64,000 nt of DNA from Sordaria brevicollis (lineage: Eukaryota > Ascomycota > Sordariomycetes > Sordariales > Sordariaceae): assembly GCA_033439795.1 (NCBI GenBank), contig JAUTDP010000007.1:372001-436000 (forward strand). Direction: 5' to 3'. A model generated the notes under the pieces. It made no database searches, was not told the DNA's origin, and saw nothing but the letters and a program-made list of their open reading frames with translations. The translations under genes were made by a program, and so were the position numbers. Of the stretch, positions 55,281-64,000 are shown one piece after another; within the stretch, counting starts at the first letter, position 1; the number at the start of each line of letters is the position of its first letter.

Positions 55281-56570
55281 TCAGTCATCATAGTACGCCT
55301 CCTCAAGCTCCTCTTCATACTCTTCTCTAGCCTCCTCGAGCTCTTCCAAGTCACTACTGCTAGCCGAAGACGACTGTGCCGCTTCTAGAGCCTCTTCGTA
55401 GTCCCTACGGGCCGAAGCGATCGACTCGCGATCACTTGAATCAATCTCTTCACCATACACATTATGCGTGGGAATGGGTCCATCAAGAGGCGGCTCCTCA
55501 GGGGGAGGAGCCGGTGGCGGGGCGCCGTAACTGCCACCACCGTAGTAGCTGTCGCCGCCATAAGCCGCAGGAGGGGGAGGGGGAGGAGCGGCCCGGGTCT
55601 CGTCATCGGAGGAGTCTTCGGCTGTAAGTTGGTGTTAATGACATGGTCTTTCTTAAGGTAAAAAGGAGGCGGAGACGTGGAACAAAAAGAGACTTACCCA
55701 GTTCGTGAGCAATGACCGCGCCGCCAATAGCGCCAACAGCCAAGCCAGCAGCCGCGCCCATGTACAGCCCACTATTATCCTTCTTCTTCTTCTCCTTTAC
55801 CTGCTCGCCACCGTACGCCTGCTGGTCATAACCGCCATAGCCTTGCGGCGGGGGAGGGCCCTGCTGGTAACCGCCATACGGCTGCTGCTGCTGATACCCA
55901 CCATATTCACCACCATAGCCGGGGGCACCGCCGCCGCCGTAACCGTGCTGGGGAGGATAAGAAGAACTGTCGCCGCCGTGGCCGCGCGTCTCGGGGCCGG
56001 GCTCACCACCACCACCACTACCACCGGCGGCGGCAAGCCTGTGCTGCTCAAAGCCGGGGGCTTCCCACTGCGAGCGGCCCGTGGCGTCCTCAACGTAGTA
56101 CCATCTCTGATACTCGTCGTCCCACTTTGGGGTCCAGCCCGAGGGCAGGGGCGGCTTGTCGGAGGGAGGGTTGTAGGACGGCGCTGGACGGGAGTCGTAG
56201 TTGGGAACTGGGGCGCCGGGACCGGGAGGCGCAGTGTAACCGGCTTGTTGAGGCGAGTACTCTCCTTGGTAGCCGGGCTGCGGGGGAGGAGGGTGTTGGT
56301 AGCTGCCGCCTTGGTAAGGAGGCTGAGGCTGGGGGGAATATGATTGCGGAGGAGGCTGGTGCTGTTGGGGAGGGGGATAGTAATCGCGCGAGCCTGACGG
56401 ATAGTGTTAGTGATGGGATCTTTTGGAGTGATATCATGGTTTTGTTGCGAGGACAATCAATACTTACCGGAGTAGCTCGGCTCAGCCGGCTTCTCTTCCT
56501 TCTTGTCGACGAGACCTAACTTGCTTAGATCATCGACGAGATCCTTCTTGAGCTTCTTGAAGAACGACAT
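55281..56570 (-). CDS. WW-domain protein with P/Q/G/Y-rich regions and a glycine zipper
   Basis: Joins 56468-56570, 55698-56393 and 55281-55621 and gives 379 residues. A basic N-terminus (MSFFKKLKKDLVDDLSKLG) looks amphipathic. PQPPYQGG/PGYQG-type low complexity covers 40-110. A WW domain lies at about 117-147 (LPSGWTPKW...YYVED...SQWEAP, Trp121 and Trp144), a module that binds proline-rich peptides. Gly/Tyr/Gln-rich sequence follows to about 205. A glycine-zipper membrane-like stretch is at 211-232 (GAAAGLAVGAIGGAVIAHEL). The C-terminus is acidic, with a Glu-rich coiled coil ending EEAYYDD. Introns are 74 and 76 nt. The function is unknown; the layout suggests a membrane-bound adaptor. It is divergent from the metacaspase gene. 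Confidence 0.82.
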
Positions 56571-57730
56571 GGTTACGGTTCAGCTTCCTTTGTTGTTTCT
56601 GTAGTGTAGTGGAGTGGGAAAAAAAAGGAAGCTCCAGCTCCAAGCTGAAGGTTGATGGAGAAAATAACAAGAGAGTGAGGTACAGTCAATGAGCACGAGC
56701 ACGCGAGCACCTGCCCACCTCTGCGAACCTTTAGGGACAGATAATCAAGCAATGATTAACAAGGCTCGGCATTGACACTAGGGGTGCTGTAGGAAAGATA
56801 TCCGATGAACATCAAACGCCATCCTTGTGTATCGTTTACCACAGCACAGGGGCACGCAATGCTCGGCGTTGGCTGCCTCTCAACATCCCGTCATGCCATC
56901 CTCCACCGGTTCCCTTGTCTTGGAGCAACAGTAGTACACATGCTCTGCTGTAACATCATCCGAACTCCAAATGGACCCCAAACGTGCCCCTCATCTGGAT
57001 ATTGCCCCTCCTCCGCAAATGAAAGGCCCGTTCTTCATGGAAACACAAGCAATTGTTGCTTGTTGAAGCTTTGAAAGCCAAGCAATTGCTTCCCGCCTCC
57101 AATATCTGGGCGTGGTCGAGAATGGAAAGAGGGAGATAAGAAGAGGTCTTGGAAATGGAATGACACGGAAGTTGATGCATCTATTGCCTCCACCAAATCC
57201 CACTGTAGCCGTGCCATACATACGGTAGCATTCCCATACTTAGCAGCTGATGTGGGGAGCTTCTTGCTTTTGGGGTCTTGGGTTCCCCGCTGTTGCTTCC
57301 GATGGACCACTAACATCGCCGCGGCTTCGTCTGGACCCCAACTTCGACTCAAGTGTTGTCGGCCGTCCTTTCCGTCCCAGGGACCTCGTTGGTAGAATTG
57401 GGCGCTATGCGGATCGCGGGGATGGCAGCAATGGGAGGCAACCAGCAAACCCCAGGCTCGTGGTACAGCGGGATGACGCGCGGTTTCAGGGACTCCATCA
57501 CACAGTCTCCAGCTTGGCGTGTGAGACATGCACATGAGGCAGCTGAAGCAAAGGAAAGAACAACGAACAACACGTTGACTTTTCAACCTGTGCTTGGGAC
57601 TCGCTTCCATAACAAAAGTCTCTCCCAGTTTTGCTCTCTTTGCCTCTTCTCTCTCCACTTCTTCCCTCTTTCCCGTCCGTCTATACACGAATAATCCTCC
57701 TTCACCGATCACCCGCTTGATCTTCACACC
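56571..57730. promoter_or_regulatory. Divergent promoter region, WW protein and metacaspase genes
   Basis: 1.16 kb lie between two start codons. A minus-strand frame of 265 codons (57035-57832) crosses it and the metacaspase start, but it has no domain and no Kozak or splice support, so I read it as chance. The last 150 bp before 57731 are CT-rich, typical of a fungal leader. Confidence 0.5.
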
Positions 57731-59412
57731 ATGTCGTACGGATACCCTGGACAAGGCTACGGCCCTGGTGGGGGACACCATCAACCTCCCCCTCCTCAGT
57801 GGGAAGGCCAGCAGCAGCAACACCACCAGCAAGGCGGCTATGGCTATTCAAACTCGGGACAGGGCCAGTACAACCCTGACCAAGGCTACGGAGGCTATAA
57901 CCAACAACCTCCTCAGCACCATCAGCAAGGCGGTTACGGGCAGTATCCCCCACAGGGCGGCTATGAGAGCCAGCAACACCACCAGCAATATCCCCCACAG
58001 CAACATCACCAGCAGGGACACTCCCAACGCCCCTCCGGTCCTCCTCCTGACGGTTACGACACCTATGGCTACCCAATTGGTTCTGGCCACCAGGCTCGTG
58101 ACGGACAGCGTTCCGGCGGCGAGATTCACGAGATTCCTGAGGGCTCCCAGCAGTTCGGTCATGGTGCTCCCGAAGACTACAAGTTTCAGTACTCCAACTG
58201 TTCCGGTCGCCGCAAGGCATTGTTGATCGGTATCAACTACTTCGGCCAGGACGGCGAGTTGCGCGGCTGCATCAACGACACTGTCAACGTCTCCACATTC
58301 CTCGTCGAGAACTATGGCTACAAGCGTGAGGATATGGTCATCCTCACCGACGACGCCACGAACCCTCTCTTGCAACCCACAAAGGAGAACATCATCCGTG
58401 CTATGCAGTGGCTCGTTGCTGGTGCCCAGCCCAACGATGCCTTGTTCTTGCACTACTCTGGTCAGTTGCTGTTCCCAAGTACCCGCACGCTCCAACCAGC
58501 TAACCAACACATCAACAGGTCATGGTGGACAGACTGAAGATACCGACGGCGATGAGGAAGACGGCTTTGACGAGGTCATCTACCCCGTTGACTTTAAGAC
58601 CGCTGGCCACATCGTCGACGATGAAATTCACTATATGGTCGTGAAGCCTCTCCAACCTGGTGTTCGCTTGACCTGCATCTTCGACAGCTGCCACTCCGGC
58701 TCCGTTATGGATTTGCCCTATATTTACAGCACCAAGGGCGTCATTAAGGAGCCCAACCTTGCCAAGGAGGCCGGTCAAGGTCTGCTTGCTGCCGTCGGCT
58801 CTTATGCTCGTGGTGATATCGGAGGCATGGCTAGCAGCCTGTTCTCCGTCGCCAAGACAGCATTTGGCGGCGGCAACGAGGCCTATGAGCACACTAAGAG
58901 GACCAAGACATCGCCTGCCGATGTTATCATGTGGAGTGGTAGCAAGGACGACCAGACTTCGTAAGTTGCCGTCTTCCCTCTCTGGATTGTCGACTCGGGT
59001 TCTGTTGTGTGGAATAAGGATGCTGACACTCTCCTTTTAGGGCCGACGCAACCATCGCGTCCCAGGCCACAGGCGCCATGTCGTGGGCTTTCATCTCCGC
59101 CATCAAGGCGAACCCCAAGCAGAGCTACGTGCAGTTGCTCAACAGCATCCGCGACGTGCTCGAGACTAAGTATACGCAGAAGCCTCAGCTTTCCAGTAGT
59201 CATCCAATCGGTACGTTTTGTCTTTGTGTCCACCTTCCCCCTTTTCGCTGTGTTTTTGATGTCGTCATGTCGATGAAGCCAAGTGTTCATGAAACACGCT
59301 GGCGCGGCATTTTCTATCAAATGATCTTATCTCGAAGCCAAGAGGAGAATCAAAACACTAACAAAGTTTGCGAAATTACTTTCTAGATGTCGACATGCTC
59401 TTCGTCATGTGA
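57731..59412 (+). CDS. mca1: Type I metacaspase
   Basis: Joins 57731-58460, 58519-58960, 59041-59210 and 59387-59412 and gives 455 residues. It is a cysteine protease that cuts after Arg or Lys, linked to protein quality control and programmed death in fungi. The N-terminal prodomain (about 1-150) is a Q/H/P/G/Y repeat with [14 protein letters not shown] units. The catalytic p20 part contains [21 protein letters not shown], His245 in HYSGHGG (made by splicing intron 1) and Cys301 in IFDSCHSG, the His-Cys dyad. The p10 part follows [10 protein letters not shown]. The last exon is only 26 nt and gives the conserved end [11 protein letters not shown]. Introns are 58, 80 and 176 nt. Neurospora has two such genes and I cannot say which this is. 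Confidence 0.95.
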
Positions 59413-61666
59413 TTTTCCCTTCGGCACAATCATAGCCGACGCTGGGCTCCCTTTCCTATTCAGCTGAGCAAGGATGTCGGTTCGCTCCGCTATCATTGCC
59501 CATCTTTTCTTCTCAAGAAAGACCTTGTACCTTTCGTTTTTCTCGCTTCGAGCAACTTGCATTCATCGGATCGGACAAGGCCGATCATCGTGGTGAGAGG
59601 AGCTTTTGAGCAAAGAGGGAGAGAGAGAACCGAGAGGAAGAGAGGATCCCCGAGGTTTCGCGAACGTGGCACCTCATGGTGCGGAAGTGGGTCACCCTGT
59701 CGATCTTGCTGCTCAGTTCTCTTTTACGGGACCCCTGGAGATCTGCACCTCAATTCTCTATACACCCCCCTTTCTGGCGGAAACTTTCAAGAATGATCAG
59801 CAGGTACAACTCGGACAGGATCGGAGGATGGACAAGACAAGGTTAAGGGAAAGAGAAAGTTTTTTCAGACTCTTATCAGCTGAAAAACAAGGGGTCTGTC
59901 TGGGCATTTTCGAAATCGTAATTGGGAAAGGGGGACAGGCGAGCAAAGAGCAGAGGAAAGAAGAAGGAAAAACAGGGCAACATCCATGGGAATGGGGATG
60001 GGGATGGATATGGGAATCTCGATCCTGATATATAAGAAGATCATATAGTGTGAACTACACGGGCTGTAACCTTTCACTCGGACTTGACCCATATCCATAT
60101 TCTTCGGGGACCTACTGTAACCTACAGTCATGGATCAGTAGCATGGGGGACACATGGCTTTGTTGGACGCCGACAGTATGGAATGCGAAAGAAAAAAATC
60201 AAGATAACAAACAAGGTTGCAAGTAGGGATTTTTATTGGCAACGATACGAAATGTGTGATCTTGGAGTTCATCTAAACCGCTCTGTTGGTAAACTCGCTT
60301 ATACTCTGCTGTAGTTGACGAGAGTCTATCTTTGAAAGAGATCTCAATGGGATGTCTTGCATGAGATAGGTGATGATTGTGCAGTAAAATGGCGTAAATG
60401 GAGATGAGAATGGTATTGGTATGGACCTAGGATACTCGTCGGAGTTAATTCTAGTCTCTTATTAAAGCAAGGTTATCTTCTTATGTCGAAGCAGTTAATA
60501 TGCGAGTAGATGAAATACCAAGCAATTAGCTAAAAATGTTATCCAAAGATTCAAAGCGTTACTTACTAGTCAGTGTCATGAAAGCATCAAAGACATCTAC
60601 GATGGCAACTGTAGTAACGTTTCTTTGGGTTTCTCGTTAGATTTATTGTCAAAATTCTGCTGGTACTTAGGTTTGATATGGGCGTCGAACCACTTATATC
60701 ATTTTCAGATGTGAAGTCAAATAATGCTTATACTTGAGGATAAAGGTCAGAGTCCCATGTACTTGTATGTGACCATGTCTGTATTTGTTCCATATGTAGC
60801 CAGCCCTCTTCTGTTCTTGTGCCTCAAGGCGCTGGATGAGATCAAAGAGAGGAAATGGAAGTGGAAGTGAGAATAAGAGCGGAAGTAAAGTAAAACCTAG
60901 GAAATATCACGAATAGAGACGTTCAGTACTCTGGATACTCCATGTTGTTGCTTGAAGATATTTTACTTTTTGGCCCTATAATACTAACTTTTTTGTCCTT
61001 CCTCCCAGCTGACCAGCCCCTTGACAGTGACTTTGTTCGGTCCAAATACCCGGCTGCTAGCTACATACATGACAGACATACAAATACAAGAACAGACACA
61101 CGACTTAGTTTTAGATATTATACACTAAACAGGCAATCGGAGCATGATATGAAAAAGGTGATGGGTATATTGAGAAAGGTGAAAACGGGAGTAAGGATTG
61201 AATGGACGGTAGGAGAGACAAGAGGATAAGAGATGATTGGTTGGTGGTAGAGAGAGAGAGAGAGGCCTGGGAGCCACAGCGTTCCAATCTGGTTTGATGT
61301 TAAGAGAGAGTGTCAAAGAAGGTGAGTGAGGTATGAAAGAATGAACGCAATAGTGGCGGTGATGAAAGTGGTAGAACACAAATTTCGACATGATTGGGGA
61401 TACGCTGACTGTTTCTTCAGCCAGCCCAAACTCATCAAAAATTACATGACCACATCCGTTGTTGTACATGATATAACATAAACATAGTGAGAGAGGGGGT
61501 AAGGGGTGTGTATATGGAGTGGGAAGCAAGGTTGAATGCTTGCTGCTCGCTGCTCCTTGGGTATGTAGGTGGAATAATAAAGATCGTAGAAGATATGATT
61601 TTGAACAACATTAACGATAGTATTTCTCATTGCGTACTGATTTGACTTGTCTTGGTTTCGTCTCCC
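59413..61666. other. 2.25-kb region between convergent metacaspase and RGS genes
   Basis: It contains the 3' ends of both genes and, in the middle, frames such as 59606-60028 (plus) without recognisable domains. A short GA microsatellite lies near 61249-61264. I see no RNA gene and no coding region with splice support. Confidence 0.5.
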
Positions 61667-63746
61667 TTAAGCCCGTATAAGTGGCTTTAGGAAGCCGAGT
61701 GCCTTGTGAAGACTCTTCCTGCTCCTCACGGTCTCGTCCTGAGAGATGAAGGAATCCCCAGAGTCTCGCCTTTCGCGGACGTACTTGGGCCATGTGTTTG
61801 TGAGCACCAGGTACTTAATGCTAGACTGAGCAGCATCAAAGACAGCAGCGTCGAAGGTTTGTGGGATATCGCCCGAGTAGTAGAGAGCCGCGTTGCGAGG
61901 ATGGGTGGCGTGGGCGGTCGGTGGTGGGTCGTCAAGAGGGAGAGTCTCGGCAGACTTGAATTCACCCATGGGGGTCATGGACACCGCTAGCGAATCCGAC
62001 TTGGAGACGATGTTGACCTCGCTGTCGTTTGTGGGTTTGTTTGAGCCAGACCAGTTAACTTCCGCGAAGGGGGTGGCTCCACCGCGGTTGATGTCTCCGT
62101 ACATGTTCCTAGCGGCACGCTCAAAGATACCCTCAAGCTTACGCAGCTCGTGCCACGCAATGTTGATAGGGAACTCGGCGTCTCTGGTGCTGATGAACTC
62201 GGCATAAATGCGAAGAGCTTTGGTGAACTGCTGGCGGACAACATCAGGCTCGGCGTTGTGACGGTTGCGGACGAACGGGGGAGGCAGAGCAGCCTTCCAC
62301 TCGGCCACAGCAGTGAGGAAAGCAATGTTCTCTCCCGAGAAATCGCGACGGGCAGAGAATTGGCGAAGAGGCTCCGGGTTCTTTTCGAGGACGTGCTCAA
62401 GAGCGGACATTGTGAGAACGCTATCATCGGTGGGGTTGTTCAAGTCTGGCTGAGTGGCATTGCCCATCTCCATTTTTGAAAGTTTCTTCCATGAGTCCCT
62501 GACTCCGCTAGTGAAGTGGTGCTCTCCGACCTTGGTTGAGGTTGGGCTAAGAGCAGGTCCGCTGTTGTCGCTGCCCCTGCGCTCGGCGTTGCTATCGTCG
62601 TTACGAGCGCGCAATTTCTTGGACTCCCAAGTGGCAATTGACTCGAGTGTCTCCTGACGCAGGTTGTTGTGCTTACGAACCTGCCAGCAAGGGACGAAAA
62701 TGGTAAAAATCTCCATGAAGATGATTGAGAGACCGATCCTAAGTTTATAAAAAGTTAGATCTTTGCCATTTGACGAGGGAGGAAGTGATTAACATACCAT
62801 TGAGGCGGGACGAACCACCTGTTGACCGGAGCCATTTCAGGGACGTAAAGAGCGATGAGCCACATGGGAGCCGCAGGCAAGCCAGCAATGCAGCAAGCCA
62901 TGGTTTGAAGTTGCCAACCGTGGGTGTCACGGATACCGCGAGACTTCCAAAGGATGATGGGAGCAATAACCCAAGCCCAAAGAAACTGCCAGAACAGCGA
63001 AGGCCACCACTCCCAACCTCTACCTTGCTGTATGGCGATCTCCATAGGAGTGCCATAAACCTCAGTACCGGGAATGCCAAAGCTAGGATGGAACTTGCGC
63101 GAAATCATATAGATTATGATGACAACAAAGAGCTAAAAATATGTTAGAGAAGGGGATACAGGTGTATGGTGATATTACTCACCTGAACTATCATGCCAAT
63201 GGTAACGAAAGCGAACATTCTCTTCGAATAATCCATCTTGCGCAGGCGGGCGATGAAGGTAAGCTTCTGTGGCTGTTGCTGGGCATTCTTTTCGTCGAAT
63301 CGGGAGTCCATCTGGCTCGGAGGGCGAGCATACCGAGCCTGTGCCCTAGCGACATAAAGGAACTGACTGTTACCAGCTTGGAAGAGGGCAATTCCGAAAG
63401 GAAACCAGATGCTCATGATCCAGAACTCGGCAACCTCGGGGGCCATGGGTCCGATACTATAACCAAGCTGAACCGAGATCCAGTATAGATGAAGAAGCGT
63501 GATGCCGGCAAAGCTGAGAGCAAGTCCACGTATCCTGAGAGTGGGAAGATCGCGCTTGAGCCAAAGGAAGACCATGCCAGCCACCACCGCCGTCGTCCAG
63601 ATAGCACCCCATACAATCCACCAAATTCCAACGGCATCGAGTCTTGGTTCAGGCTTGGTGTCGGGTCTGGTGCCAAATTCGGAGCCCAGAACCTCAGCTT
63701 GGGCGGTCGAGAAGTCGGCTCGTTGTATTAGGCGTGGCAGAAACAT
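61667..63746 (-). CDS. Seven-membrane-span protein with C-terminal RGS domain
   Basis: Joins 63183-63746, 62798-63132 and 61667-62738 and gives 656 residues. RGS domains speed GTP hydrolysis by G-alpha subunits and so switch off heterotrimeric G signalling. The first 320 residues hold about seven hydrophobic spans (for example [21 protein letters not shown] in parts, [36 protein letters not shown]), a receptor-like layout. A basic linker follows. The RGS box runs from about 410 ([19 protein letters not shown]) to about 623 ([12 protein letters not shown]), split by an insert of roughly 75 residues rich in Ser/Pro/Thr (about 515-590). The layout matches fungal 7TM-RGS proteins such as Aspergillus GprK and Magnaporthe Rgs7. 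Introns are 50 and 59 nt. Confidence 0.9.
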
Positions 63747-64000
63747 GATGTCGGATGTCGTAGTGTCGACGTCGAGAAGAACGGAGTGAGTGGGTTACGT
63801 ATATGGGGTCGAAGCGACTCGGAGTGTCGTCAAGACACGTGGGAGGCTTAACCACTAAAGCGCAGTGTCATCTAGTAGTGTCGAGTGGTTGGTATCCGAC
63901 CAGTAATAGGTGTTGTTGATGTTTGTTGTAAGGAGCGTGGTGGGTGAGTACGGTAGGCGAGTCAAGTGGGTTTTGTAATCCCTCGAAACCTTGAACCGAA
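63747..64000 (-). promoter_or_regulatory. 5' region of the RGS gene
   Basis: 254 bp upstream of the minus-strand start codon, truncated by the window edge. No gene is seen. Confidence 0.4.

Noticed and set aside
57035..57832. 265-codon minus-strand frame over the metacaspase start
   Set aside because: It overlaps the metacaspase leader and first codons in antisense, shows no domain and crosses the CT-rich leader. Chance is likely.
1..64000. CRISPR array, bacterial operons, dispersed 5S rRNA
   Set aside because: No regular spacer-repeat array was seen, the genes are spliced eukaryotic genes, and I found no match to a Neurospora-type 5S rRNA by eye on either strand.

Overview
The window reads as nuclear DNA of a filamentous ascomycete, most likely Neurospora or a close Sordariales relative. 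Genes have short introns (50-176 nt) with GT..AG ends and CTAAC/CTGAC-type branch sites. Two long AT-rich blocks (about 5.63-18.3 kb and 19.6-24.9 kb) carry the signature of repeat-induced point mutation (RIP): CpA and TpG are depleted, TpA is in excess, CpG survives, and open frames are broken almost only by TAA and TAG. The species call is inference. Gene models were made by eye and no search was run.

Layout. 0-5.6 kb: one small uncertain gene at the left edge, then sequence with no gene I can support. 5.6-18.3 kb: a RIP block holding a full-length Ty3/gypsy LTR retrotransposon (6985-15378, minus strand, 340-bp LTRs, target duplication AGTAA) set in older RIP-damaged DNA. That older DNA also holds a minisatellite, a purine tract and the remnant of a low-copy gene. 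18.3-19.5 kb: normal composition, no firm gene. 19.5-25.0 kb: a full-length Ty1/copia element (plus strand, 194-bp LTRs, target duplication ATATG), also RIP-killed. 25.5-64 kb: gene-rich euchromatin.

The euchromatic genes in order are: an OPT-family transporter (+); a secreted pepsin-like protease (+); a secreted serine beta-lactamase-like hydrolase (+); an intron-containing tRNA-Ile(AAT) (+); a GT2 polysaccharide synthase matching cps-1 (-); an MFS drug:H+ antiporter-like transporter (-); an unknown, probably mitochondrial, protein (-); a Vps3844-type membrane protein (+); the splicing factor Ntr2 (-), head to head with the Sm core protein SmG (+); a Cdc25/Acr2-like rhodanese phosphatase (-); a WW-domain, glycine-zipper protein (-), head to head with a type I metacaspase (+); and a 7TM-RGS protein (-).

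The genes form no cluster for a single pathway. Two divergent pairs stand out: Ntr2/SmG, both spliceosome parts, and WW protein/metacaspase, both with P/Q/G/Y-rich low-complexity regions. The oddest local structure is a 57-bp near-perfect inverted copy of the OPT exon 2/intron 2 junction about 0.5 kb downstream, which could fold over the 5' splice site. The RIP damage is graded: in both retroelements the outer ends of the LTRs are much less mutated than the inner ends. I did not find a clearly new multi-gene system.
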